A DNA stretch of 64,000 nt from Cyclina sinensis. Its lineage: Eukaryota > Mollusca > Bivalvia > Venerida > Veneridae. The notes under the pieces were generated by a model. That model was not told where the DNA came from and ran no database searches. It saw nothing but the letters and a program-made list of their open reading frames with translations. Position numbers and translations under genes: made by a program. The DNA is taken from assembly GCA_012932295.1 (NCBI GenBank), contig JAAONU010000004.1:7201030-7265029 (forward strand), read 5' to 3'. Shown here piece by piece: positions 21,901 through 34,300 of this stretch. The first letter of the stretch is position 1. Each line of letters begins with the position of its first letter.

Positions 21901-24782
21901 ACTGCATTTAAACCTAAAACCGTATACCTTGGACACCACAGCCATTCATATTACAGAAGTCTTCCGTACAGCATTCTATACAAGTTGAGATGTCAGTGGC
22001 ACGTATAACCACGTTCTCTGATCTTTTTCCAAACAGAGAAGTGCTGACGGCGGAGCAATGCTAGAAAACAAAATGAATATTATAAAATATATATATGGTT
22101 TATTTCATCTAGCCGAATTTGCTCAAATTCAAAAGACTTTATTGAAAGAAAATAAGCCTATCAATTATTACGATGATACTGTAGATAACTGTCATTTTTT
22201 ATTACATTATTCCTCGATACAAAAGTATGCTAAGAAGAGGAGGTTATAGGAAAGTCACAGTTGTAAACTTGAGCCGAACGATAACATAAATCAAACATTC
22301 ATCATTCTGCCTGCTATATATATATATATTTTTTTTTTTAAACCCAGATGTCTGGTTAGTCAAAATACAAGTTTAAGGAACACACCATCTGTGGAAGACA
22401 TCCAATGTTATATACAACGTTTCCACTTGTCGTCACAACCTGTTCTACAGAACAATACTGAAATGTGCAAAACGTTATGAATTATTATCAAACGTCAAGC
22501 AGGAATTTATATAAATGAATAAAAATGAAATAAATGAAATACTTGTAGTGGTTTATTGATAATTAAGTCTCATACTAAAACTACAATACAAAACAAACAT
22601 AATATTAAAGCGTAAATAAGCAAATTTAGAAAATCCTGTCACAACGATAGTCGTAGCATCAGTTGAATAATAATCATAAGTAGAAAATATTTACAAGCTC
22701 CAGCCATGCACTCTTCACGCTTTGATAAATGCAAGCACGATATATAAATGGTATTGGAAGCGATTACGAAAAAAAAAAGAATGGGACTGTGAAAAAAGAA
22801 TGAAAACGACTGTAGAAATGAAAATGGAAGCGACTGTGGAAAAGAGAATGGACGCCACCTTCGAATAGAAAATGGAAGCGACCATGGGATAGGAAAATGG
22901 ATGCGACCGTAAAAGGTTAATGGACGCAACCGTGAAAAAGATAATGGAAGCAGTCGTGGAAAGGAGAATGGAGGCGACTGTGGAAATGAGGAAGGAAGCG
23001 ACTGCGGAAATGAGAATGAAAGCCACATCGGAAAAGCGAATGGAAGCGACCGTGAAAAAGATAATGGAAGCAGTCGTGGAAAGGAGAATGGAAGAGACCG
23101 TGGGAAGCAGAATGCAAGCGACCGTAGAAAGAAGAATGAAAACGATATTGGAAAGGAGAATGGAAGCGACTGTGGAAATGAGAAAGGAAGCGACTGTAGA
23201 AAGAGAATTAAAGCCACATCGGAAAAGCGAATGGAAGCGACCGTTAAAAAGAGAATGGAGGTTACTGCGCAAAGGAACTGAAAGTGACCGTGGAAAAGCA
23301 AAATGGAAGCGACTGTTGAAAAGAGAATAGAAGCGCCTACCAAAAAGAGAATGGAACAGACCGTTGAAATGAGAATGGAGGCAACTGTGGAAATTGCAAT
23401 AGAAGCAGCTGCATGCAGAACAATTTGTAGCTACTGTGCCAAACAGAATGGAAGTGACCTTGGAAAAGTAAAGTGGAAGCGTCTGGTGAAAAGGGAGTAG
23501 AAGCGACAGTGGGAATGAGAAAGGAGGCGACAGTGGAAATGACAAATAGCTGCATGAGAAAAACTGATGGAAACCACTGTGCTTAAGAGAATAGAAGTGA
23601 CAAACGAAAAAGAATGGAAGCGACCGTGAAAATGAGAATGGTAGCGACTGTGGGGAACAGAAAAGAAGCGACCGTGAAAAAAATTACGGAAGCGACTATT
23701 GAAAAGAGAATGGAAGCGACCGTGGACATGAGAATGGAAGCGACTGTGGGAAAGAGAATATAGAAGCAACCATGGTCTATAATATGGAAGCGACCGTGAA
23801 AAAGAGAATGGAAGCGACTGTGGAAAAGAGTATGGAAGCAACTGGTTGCGATAAAGTGAATGGAAACAATTGTAGAAAGAAAGGAAAATGGAAGCGACCG
23901 TGGAAAAGAGAACAGAAGCGAGTATGTAAAAGATATTGGAAGCGAGTGTGGAAAAGAAAATGGAAACGACTGTGCAAAAGTGAATCGAAGCTACTGTGCT
24001 TAAGAATGGAAGCGACAGTGGGAAAGTAAAATGGCAGCGACCATGGAAAAGAGAATGCAAGCAACCCTGGAAAGGAAAATGTGAATGGAAATGACTGTGG
24101 AAAAGAGAAGAGAAGAGACTGTAGGAAGGAGATTGGAAGCGACAATTCTACATGTAGAAAAACGGAACATATACTAGTATGTCAACTGGCTACTTTCACG
24201 TTGATACAATGAACTCAAGAACCATTTGTTAATACTAAATCATCCAGGCATTGTCTTTTGGTCAAATGTCCATATCTGATTTGTACATCTAAGCTTTACT
24301 AATTTATAAATACAATCGATATGTGCGGAACATTCGAACACATTTCGTTAATATTTCACGTTTTATATGTTATTTGGCCTTTTTCAGACACTTTAGATTC
24401 CTTTTCCAATATATTTACGTGGCAGGGTCTATACTTAGTTATCTTTACCTCATTAGAATTGCATTCTGTCACTTTTATACAGTCACGTGGGAATGGAACT
24501 TGTTTGCAGACAAAACATCGAATTGCATCACCTATTAAAAGTGAAAATCTGACTTGCTGTAAAGATTCGTTTTTAAATATGAGTGCTCTTATCTTATCAT
24601 ATACGATCTGATAATTTTAAAGCCGAATTATTAAATTAAAATTTGAACTTGACAAGATATAAAAAGGTAATAATTACAAAATATTAAAAGATTTTGCATA
24701 TACGTCAAAGGTACTTACTGTTGTTGAGAGAGCTAAGAAAAAACAAGAAAATTATCAGTGATGTCATTGATAAGTATTTCAT
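18989..24782 (-). CDS. Secreted two-Ly6/uPAR-domain C-type lectin-domain protein
   Basis: Exons in order: 24782-24719, 24531-24449, 22457-22386, 22060-21928, 21581-21484, 21169-21092, 20493-20301, 20006-19782, 19249-18989. Exon 1 is a signal peptide (MKYLSMTSLIIFLFFLSS). Exons 2-4 form Ly6/uPAR domain 1 (CFVC..., CIECCTEDFCN) and exons 5-7 domain 2 (YCFNCNAVLD..., CDMTCCSKDFCNDQC). Both end in the CC-x-D-x-CN signature. The rest of exon 7 is a Thr/Ser-rich linker (TTPQTTHTSTAS). Exons 8-9 are a C-type lectin domain: LNWDDARSACKHEGG, YWIGAQD, DSGEPD, CVVL, WHDKVC, LCERH then stop. EPD and WHD replace the classical EPN and WND, so calcium and sugar binding are uncertain. About 401 residues, extracellular; an adhesion or recognition role is inferred. 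Phases join through exon 8, but exon 8 ends in phase 1 while exon 9 is open only in phase 0, so either a short exon between them is missed or this copy is frameshifted. Confidence 0.85.
22310..22345. repeat. (TA)n and poly(T) run
   Basis: Simple sequence in intron 3 of the lectin gene. Confidence 0.8.
22750..24150. repeat. About 24 bp minisatellite in intron 2 of the lectin gene
   Basis: Roughly 55-60 imperfect copies of GAATGGAAGCGACYGTGGAA plus AAGA occur, mostly 22-24 bp, with T-rich or divergent units interspersed. The plus strand is strongly purine-biased. Because 24 is a multiple of three, long open frames appear on both strands: words like MEATVEKR on plus and LPFSFPQS-like words on minus. 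It lies wholly between two well-supported exons, so I treat it as intronic and non-coding. Confidence 0.9.
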
Positions 24783-25429
24783 TCCTAAAAATGCAGTTGA
24801 AATATGGAAAAGCTTGTCCACAAGATGACGGGAAGATAAGGAACCATGCTTTGATATCTGAACCAATTTGACCTATGCTTCTGTGCATTAGGAACCAGAC
24901 ATAAGGTTTGATTAATGTTTGTATAACCTTACTGTTCATTAAACGAACGACCATTCTGTCACGGCAGCAACAGCACAACAACAACAACAAATATTAATTA
25001 ATTAATTGATTAATTAATTAATCGATTAATTTATTAATTTACTAATCGATTAATTAATTGATAGGCATACTAATGTACCTTTATAGGTTGGAAATATCTG
25101 ATATTTCTGTTAAAGTGTATGTTTAAGGAAATAAACAAAGAAGTTCGGTGAACATTATGCATGAAATGTAACTTAACACGTCTGTCTTCGTACTAACCCT
25201 AACTCTAACCCTAAAAATCATAATCAGAGAAATCTCCATTTTTGTGCTTCTCGAATATAGCCTCAGGCTAGAAACCAAATGATCTTACGACAGGATTTGA
25301 TTAAACCAATTAGTGAGCGAGAATTGAAAACCGCTTGCTAACTCCGTTGCAGTTTGCAATGTTTCAGAAAAGCTTTCCACGTTGGAAATTGAGCGAAAAA
25401 CATTCATTGTAATCCTGGTTTGAAAACAA
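24783..25429. other. Divergent intergenic region with (TTAA)n tract
   Basis: This is the region 5' of the lectin gene. A possible splice acceptor (CATTTTTAG) lies just before its ATG, hinting at a 5' UTR exon upstream. (CAA)n then (TTAA)n / (ATCGATTAAT) simple sequence runs at 24974-25062. Bases 25193-25216 hold a few CCCTAA-like words. Confidence 0.5.
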
Positions 25430-26400
25430 ATTTTGAGACCCCTTGGAGCATGACATTTGACCCAGTGAACCCTAACTTACCATGCCTGACCATCTTTTTA
25501 AGTTTGAAGGCTCTGATCTCAGTTTCTCTGGAGTATTTCTTTGGAAGCCGTTTTCAAAATGCAGGTCTCTGTTAGATGGACATTTAACCCAGTGAGCAAA
25601 ATTAAAAAGGCATCATCTTCGATATATGCACAATGATCCAATATAGTTTGTTGATCCTTAGTTCAGTTGTTCTTGAGTTATAATTTGGAATCTGTTATAA
25701 AGTTAAGATCTTTGTTGGTTTGACCTTGACTAAGTCATCTTATTTTAGCCGAACATCCCATATCGGGATCTGTTGTAAACATTGATCAGAACCCGTTTTT
25801 CAGTGTACAAGCCCCGGTGATCTTGACATTTGACCAAGAAAGCCTAAAACAATAAAGTCATTTTACTTGTCATGTCCAGACATCCTATAGATTTAAGGGT
25901 CCCGAGTTCTGTTGTGTTTATGATCGGAAACCATTTTTCATAGACCAATCCCTTGTGTACATTTGACATAATGAACCCAAAACTGATAGGGTTTTTACGC
26001 AACATGTCGTACCTATCAAGTAAAAGTTGCTGGGCTTATGCATTTTCAAGTTACCTATCAGAACCCGTTTTCAAAGTGCAAGCCTCTGTAAGGCTGACTT
26101 TTGATCCAGAGAATCAAATATCAATAAGAATTTTCTATCTATTCATCATTTCGAACTATCCTGTAAAGTTTGAGAGTCATGGGTTCAGTTGTTCTGGAGT
26201 TATAGATCGGAAAACGGTTTCGAAGTGAAGACCTCTGTAAATTTTACATTTGACCCAGAAAACACTATCATGACTATGGGACTTTAACTTAACATGCTCA
26301 ATTTATCTACAAAGTTTAAACTCTTGAGGCTCATGCGTTCTTGAGTTATTGATCAGAAACCAACTTCAGGCCGACCGACATGGGAAAAGCTACATGCCTC
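25430..26400. repeat. Degenerate tandem copies of a dispersed mollusc-type repeat
   Basis: About seven or eight diverged copies of a unit of 110-150 bp recur. Each has TTTGACCCAG near GAACCC or GAGCAA, CATGCCTGACCATC or a similar phrase, AAGTTTGA.GG.TC.., TTCTTGAGTTAT, GATCGGAAACC and GTTTTCAAAGTGCAAG. Related copies stand at 41640-42120 and 55440-56070, upstream of HSP70-like genes B and C. From memory this pattern is abundant in bivalve genomes; a repeat-library search would name it. Confidence 0.65.
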
Positions 26401-26844
26401 GACTTTTCAAAGGAAGAAATAATCAAATGAGAATGAAACGAAAAACAAAAACATTGTCAATGTTTGTTTGTTTGCGTTTTTTTTTTCAATATCACGTTTC
26501 TTTATTTGTTTAATATTTTTTTACATGTACAGCAGTTCGCCCTATACTTAAAGCATTTAAAAAAACATGATCTAATAGTTTGAAAACTTTTATTTTATAA
26601 TCAAATATGATTCGAAAAGTATGTAAGTAGATCTTAAAAAAATAACGACTGTGTTGTTAATGTTTTGAAAGCACTTAACCTAAACATGCGCTTGGATAAA
26701 CAATCGGACAAAATGCTAATCTTTTTGGTGTCTGTAAACTCATTTTTGAAACAAGGTTACCTTATGCTAAACATGATTCACAATCTTCAGTTGTCCTAAA
26801 TTTGAAACTCGATAAAAAAGATAACTGATATTGCCTAATGCGGA

Positions 26845-26921
26845 CTTTCGAACCCAATTAAAACTGTCAGCTATCAGTGCAGTTGTCACCGAGGACTTAT
26901 AGCATCTGTTAGCTTAGGGTG
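26845..26921 (+). promoter_or_regulatory. Putative transcription start and leader exon of gene A
   Basis: A block containing CAGTGCAGTTGTCACC and ending at a potential donor (TTAGG then GTGAGC at 26919) is conserved upstream of all three HSP70-like genes. In genes B and C it is preceded by a TATA box; here the same place reads AATTAAAACTGTCAGC. I infer a non-coding first exon spliced to the coding exon about 0.9-1.3 kb downstream. No perfect nGAAnnTTCnnGAAn heat-shock element is visible. Confidence 0.4.
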
Positions 26922-27403
26922 AGCTGAATTATTTTTCTATTCCTTTTAACTTATTTCATCCTTGTAAACAAATATGACGCTGTATGTAATTTTAATCGAT
27001 GTGTTAATTATATGCACGTCTCCGTAAAAAGTCTAATTTAGTATTGAAGACAAAATATCTAAATACTTGTCTTATTTTGATTCACTGTAACAAAGTTTTT
27101 GATGGTGACCAAAGAAATGCTCAGGTTCATTTCAAACAAACCAAGTGATTCATGAGTTCCAGTAAATATTATTATTTCAAATTGTGTGTATTTATGCGTT
27201 TGTTATTCAACAACAGTTTTCTTAAGCCATCTTGTAGAGCCTTCTTGAGGAACAATCTCATTCTTACAAACTCGCTTATCTAAAGAAATACATTTTTCAG
27301 CACAAACACATAAAGGATAGTAGAATTAAGCTGAACAGGTCTGGACAAAAGCTTTTAAAATGTTTTTCTATCGCGACCGGAGACAGTTAATCAGTTGAAT
27401 GTC

Positions 27404-28335
27404 AGAGTTCGCATAGATAAGTTGTTGATGGCATAATTAACTAAAACTTAAATGAATTCGTCTGTCGTAAAACAATCTTAAAGATGATTCCAATAGTTAG
27501 GTTTTACCTGATTACCTCCCAAATATCTGTTTGTCTGACTTTACTGTTACATTATTACAAACATGTAGGAAAGGCTCTTTTTAAGTGATGTGTCGGGATT
27601 CTGAATTTATTTCCTAATTCCTTATACAATAACAATATACCTTCTTTCATGTAAAACCGTCTTATATGCTTTCCGTAGTCTCCACTAATGAGAACATTGT
27701 TTATCTTATCTATTTGTGTTTGTCAATTAGTTAATTAATTAATTTTCATGTTCGATGTGTAGAGGAGAACTCGTGCTGCAGCAGTTATGGGAACAAGACA
27801 GTCGTCTGATGTCATAAAAAGCAGTTCCACCGACGATTGTGAAGTAAGAACTAAAACATAACTCAAAAATTACCATCCTATTATCATCGTACCACTGCCA
27901 GAGTTCGCATAGATAAGTTGATGGCATAATTAAATAAAACCTAAATGAATTTGTCTGTCGTAAAACAATCTTAAAGATGATTCTAGGTGTTAGGTTTTAC
28001 CTGATTGCCTCCCAAAAATGTCTGTTTGTTTGACTTTACTGTTACATTATTACAAACATGTAGGAAAGGCTCTTTTTAAGTGATTCTGAATTTATTCCGA
28101 ATTACCTAAAATTCCTAATACAATAACAATATACCTGTTTTATTTTATCTACTTATGCTTGGCAGTTAGTTAATTAATTAATTTTCATGTTTGATGTGTA
28201 GAGGAGAACTCGTGCTGCACTAGTTGTGGGAACAAGAATGTCGTCTGATGTCATAAAAAGCAGTTCCACCGACGATTGTGAAGTAAGTACTAAAACATAA
28301 TCAACTCAAAATTACCATCGTAATATTTTAGGTTC
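27404..28335 (+). repeat. Tandem duplication of the first coding exon of gene A
   Basis: Two copies of a segment of roughly 440-500 bp lie head to tail. Both begin AGAGTTCGCATAGATAAGTT (27404 and about 27900) and end just beyond the first coding exon (donors at 27844 and 28283). The first copy starts at ATG 27787 and gives a 19-residue exon. In the second copy the equivalent codon is GTG (28226), but an ATG at 28238 gives a 15-residue exon. Both end in the same SSDVIKSSSTDDCE peptide with an intact GTAAG donor. Confidence 0.9.
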
Positions 28336-31300
28336 ATTGTGGAGTGAACTTTTAATGAACACTATACATGTTGTAAAAAGCTTATATTAGAACAATTTAA
28401 ACTTACAAACATCTGGCAAAATTTTATTTTAGATAAAGGTTAGTAAGAGGACCCACCAACATCTACTTGTTGCCAGCATAGATATCGGAAATACAATCAC
28501 GAGATGCGCCTTCTCATTTTTACTTGATCCGACAAAAGTAAAGTCGTTACGCTATTTGTCTTCTTCGAAACTGGTCGATGACAAGTTCCCTACTGCTGTT
28601 TTACTTGATAATAATGAACAGTTCGACAGTTTGGGATTTGATGCTATAGAGCACTATGAGGAGAACAAAAAGGGGCATTTCTTCCTGGATATTAAGCAGC
28701 CACTGTACAAAATGACGGTAGGTTTGTAATAAGATACATTGTTTCATGTATATAGCATCCGTTTATTCTATAAAATGCTGTATGCGCGGATTCATCAAAA
28801 TTGTATAAAATTGTTGCAATCAGACGAAATAACCACACACAAAAGGCAATTCCAGAAAATCATGATCATCGTGGCTTTGATTTAACGGTATAATGAGTCT
28901 TAGAAACATTGTAAATTGCTTTTTCTGTGAAGACAGCAAACTATAAAGGTAATGCAATAGGTATATTTTAGATGAAGTAATGACTATGTATGTGTTATGC
29001 CGTAAAAATATCAATTTTAGATACTTATGAATTTTTGTTATAGCAGGTTTATATTTTGTTAAAAAAATGTTTTCAAAATATTAATTTCAAAGGTTTTTTT
29101 TCACATATCATTTTAACCATTTCAGGTTATTGGAAAATAGTATATTTGTATTTTGTATGTTTTTGCTGCAATTCTATATTTTGTCTTAAAAGCAACAACA
29201 TGTAACAGTATTTACATTTTATTTTCATAAGATTTAAAGAACAAAGAAACGTGCTAAATGCCATAGGGTATCATAACTGTTTTAATCAGTTTAATATGAT
29301 AAATTATTTTGTATCTAAGCATGCTGACTGAACTTAACAAAAGAAAGTATGTACAGCATTTATCACCTTTTAGCATTTTTATATAATCTCCTTTGGCATA
29401 TTTCATTAATATTTTATTGGTACCTTGTGCGTTGAAGCTTTATTATGATTGTTCAATTTTGACATATGATCTCATGTCAAATTATTATTGGATGACAAGT
29501 GATAGTCACTTTAGGGATTTTGTTTAGAAAAAAAGTTTAGGGAGTTCTATTTCGGATGTCCGACAGTCAAGAACGGAAGAATATGGTTCTCCATAAATTA
29601 AACATTTAAGTAATAAGTTTGTTTGGATTACCGGACACTTAGTAAATTGATCTGTTACTTGTTATCATTATACACAATCCTTTGGTTATCCAAAGAAAGA
29701 AATAGAGAAGTTGAAAACGCAAAACGTGTTGTTCTCATTCATTAACTTAAAAGGAAAGAAAGAAAACAACAAAAACACCCGCCAAATCACAGCATTACAT
29801 ATGTAATAAATATTTCATCAGGATGGACCAGTCATATACGTAGAAGATGAGCAGGGCACTAAAACGGAGGCAGTGACAGTGATCCGAAAAATAATAAAAC
29901 AAATTAAGAATGAACTGTTTGCAGTGCTAAATAACACGCACACCCGAATTCTCCCAGAAGAAGTATACTGGGTTGTAACAGTTCCTGCGGTATTCACAGA
30001 ACAAACACTAGACCTTGTAAGGAGAGCAGTAAAAGAGGTATCTTAAAGTGTTTTTGTTTTTAGTTGTTTTTTCTTTTGTTTGTTTTATGTTTTGTTTTGT
30101 TTTTTTTTTGTTAGAGAAGCAGAAGTGGTATCTTAGAGTTATTATTATTATTATTATTTTATGGCAAATTGACTTTTCAGTCCTTATTTATTTTTAAAAA
30201 AAGGCATTGTGGTAACGAAGTCTTGAATTGAACGCAAATTCACCTAGCATGTTTGTTTGTTTTTTTTTATTAATAAACTGTAATTTGTATCATTTGTTAC
30301 TAGTGACGACCCAATTTATCTTCAATCCAAAGGGGAAAACTTTTTTAACTGTCTATATTTGTTGTTGTTGTTGTTGTATGGTAGACAGTCTCCTGGGGAA
30401 TGGTCAGTAAGACCTTAACGAATATATCTTGAAATGGTATTCATTTGACTTTGTCTGATTTCATGCAAATTCATGTAAAAATATAGACAAGATAAAAATT
30501 ACCGTGATAGTTTTTGTCATCTTCAGGGAGGAATATCAGAGAAAAATATAAACATTGCTCTAGAACCTGTTGCAGCGTTGGAATACTGCCAACATATATA
30601 TCATCACAGACAAAGACATGATGATTCAGTGACAGACATATTTTCCGGAGGAAAACAGGTTATGGTGGTGGATATTGGAGGTAAAAGAATAATAAAGCTT
30701 CTCGTATATAGGGCATCACGCAACGTGGTCTTTTTATCAGTACGTTTGTGATAACATTATACAAGTTCTATTTACCGGGGGATACATTTGTTCAAAATAT
30801 AGATGTTTGTTTGACATGTATTAATTAAAAAAATACAAAGTGAATAAAACGAAAAATATAATTCTAGTTCAACCAGGAGCGACTCTCGAGTGACATTTTA
30901 CTCGAAGTTAGAACTGGCATGAAACCAGGCTGAACGAGCTCGAAAAATATAAGCTGCTAGATTTTTTTGGGGTTCCAACACTAAATATTTTATTCATTTC
31001 CATTATTCTCGTTTAATCTTGAGAAGGTTACAGAATTCACAACAACAAAAAAAAAAAAAAAAAAAAAAATACTAATGTATGTTTAACTTGACAATAAAAA
31101 GGACCAATAAAACGGAAACATCATGTTGTTGTTTTTTCTAATAGATAGAATACACTTCATGAACTCTATCTGGCATAGAGTGAAGCCTACATTTTTGACC
31201 AATCACTGCTTACGGTTTTTTAACTTAGTTTGATTGACAGCTGGGAACACCGATTAAGCGAAAAAAATGTGTATAAGTAGACATAACTCGCTCACAATTT

Positions 31301-34300
31301 TTGTGCCATCGTGTGTTAAAATAGTAACATAACTGAAAGATTGTAAAAAGTTCATGATGGATGTTTAACTTTAATTCATTAAAATAATTGGATTTAAAAC
31401 TGACATTTCACAGACCATATAGCCTTGTAGCCTAATAATTATTATGCTATTTCAGTTAAACTATACTATCTTTTTTGCTAATAGACTAGTTAACTTGTTC
31501 TATTATTTTGAACCATTTAATACATCTTGCAAAATTGTATTTTTCATATTTACTATTCTCTCGTTCCAAGTCCCCAGAAATTACATTTTGGGTGAGCGAC
31601 ATATGGTCATATTCATTCTATTGTATTATAAAATCCAGTAAAATCAACGCATGTTGAGCAGCATTGATAATTGATGATCATCTTCCTTGAAATCCACCAA
31701 AATTAAGCTGCAGATGAGCGAAATATGATTATCTAAAATCTCCATATTTTACTAGGTGAGCTGAATGCCTCATAATGGTTCTCTTGTTTACAATTTCCTT
31801 TAATATAATATTCATATACTATATCTACTTTAATATAATGTTCCTATACTAGCGTTTGAGAAAGTTGTTTACTATTACATGAAATGACACCCAGGTACTG
31901 AATATTAATTAGTGGCCTGGATGATAATATGCATGTAAATTCTTCTGAAGAAGATCAGCACTCTTCAAGAAATAAAGTAGTACTCTTCAGCAATTAAGTT
32001 GACACATGCTTTTCTCCAAAAAAAAATTGAAAATAAAAAAAATGCGTGAAATGTGATTGGTCGGAAATGTAGGTTGCACACTATTTGTATTTGTTCAACA
32101 AAGCTGAGTCATTTTTATTGACTAGGATCTTTAAGTCTAGTTCATACGATACCCGGTTTGAGGTCAGTTAACAGAGAAACTAACATATCTAAGTCTTTCG
32201 TAATTTATAGTCTGGTCTTTTTTTACGACACTTCCTTTTATCGCAAACATTCAGGTCCATCAGATTAGATTATCGAGAGCAATTTGTATATAAATGTAGT
32301 CTTTATAAATGAAAACCTAGGAGATGTCCAGGTTGGTTCTGTTTCGTAAGATATGTTTTGTTTTGCAGAAAAGCCTGTTCCATGATTTTAAAAACCATGT
32401 ATAATGTAAATGAACGAAATTTATTTCCGACAACATGCGTTTTATTGATTTTTACTATGGATAAATATAAATTGAATGTTTGATTTTGTTTTATCCATCT
32501 TGTTTCTGAAACGATTGTCGAAAAAATAATACCAAAAAAAATATCAAAAATGATACGCTGTATCAAAACGCTTTGATTTTATACGAACTTAAATTTTGGT
32601 CACTTTTTTCTGGATTTCACAACTTGTCTTTGCGCTTCGCAGCAAGACAAGGTTATGTTTTTTCAGACTGATTGCCACAATGCACTTAACCCGGACACTG
32701 TGGAGAGCTCCTGATAAACATCTCCACTGACTTTTAATTAAAAGAATTAAACACCATAATTCTGTGACAATTATTTTGACATTTTACATTTGTTTGGGAA
32801 AAACGACTAGGTAAGGTTGCAGGGTACATAAATGTTTTCTATTAGATTGTAAAACATTTTATTTTACTGTCAGAATCTTTTTCTTCATTTTTTACTTTGA
32901 TTTGATGTCTTATAACGGAACAAGTGTTTGCAGAGACAAGTTCAAAATTTAATATTCAGCCTTTTTTGCTTAACAGTTTTTACGTTAATATGCTTCGCCG
33001 ACATTTCGCAAACGAAAAATTTTCACCATGAATTTTACTGAAAACTGAAAAGCGTCGTAAATTTATCCTGATCATCGCAATTCCGGTGCTTTATGCTAAT
33101 ATTGATCTAGAAAATGTAAATTTTAGTAATTGCAATTTTCAATATAAAATATCTTTAAAAAAAATAACTTAAAGGGGCTGTGCTCCAGATGACAAAAAAA
33201 AGAAAGTTTTCTTGTATTGTAAATTTCTTGTAATATTTATGACTAATGCTTAAAAAATAACTTACTGACAAAAAATAAGTCAAATAATTACATTATAAAT
33301 TGATTGTTTTCCCTTTCAAAGTGCTATACCGTAACGCGACGGTATAACTATATCGTATAAGATTTAAAGTAAATATCTGTATTATCACATGCGGCAATGG
33401 TGGTGACAGTAAAAGCGTTGGAAATATTTTGTTAACATGAGGGTCCAGAGTTGAAATCAGGCTGCAGCGAAAATATTTTTTTATTCTATTTTGACTTTTA
33501 TAATCAGTTTTGAAGTAAAATATCATGTTGTTATAATCTCACGGCATCTAAATATATAATTAATGAAAAAAATTTTTTTATGTCAAATCTGGAGTACAGC
33601 CTCTTTAAAGATCTTATGTGATTTTCAGGAAAAACGTTGGATGTTACAATATTGGAAAAAAACTCAAGTGGAGACATGACTGAACTGTATAAGGTGTGTG
33701 GCATCGGATACGGCGGAAACAGATTACACGAATGGTTTGATGATGTGCTAAAGTCTGTTGTCGGTGTCGAAGTATTTGAAAAGTTTAAGACGGAAGAAAA
33801 GAACAATGATTACAGAACATTACACTCTGAGTTAGACATCAAGCTATGTAATAACAAGTTTGAAACCAGGACGAAGACTTTTTTAAGAATTCCAACAAGT
33901 CTAAATGAAGATAATTGCTTCTACAGGTCTTTAAAGACATCGTCTTATGATGGGGATATTTCATCTGAACGTCGCGGAATGGTTTCAATATCGACAGCAT
34001 TTCTGAAAAAACAAATCTCAGACTATTGTCATAACATACTCGATTTAATAAGTGGAGCTTTGGAGAATACGGCTTGTAGAAATATTATTGTTTTGATCGT
34101 GGGTGGTTATGCAAAGGTACTTCCAGTAGAGGAAGTTATAAAGCACACATTTCCAGACCTTGAAATATTTGTCCCTAGCCAACCTGGGATTTCTACAGTT
34201 TTTGGTGCTGTATTGCTGGGTCACAAGCCACATACTCATGTAGAACGCACACAAATAACAAGCAATACAATAAAGAATATAGAGAACGAAACTGCAGGTG

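Noticed and set aside
22639..24145. Long open frames (136, 209, 234 and 276 codons) on both strands
   Set aside because: They arise from a 24 bp minisatellite lying between two supported exons of the lectin gene; composition is pure repeat.
25193..25216. Interstitial telomere-like CCCTAA words
   Set aside because: Only three or four imperfect hexamers; too short to distinguish from chance.
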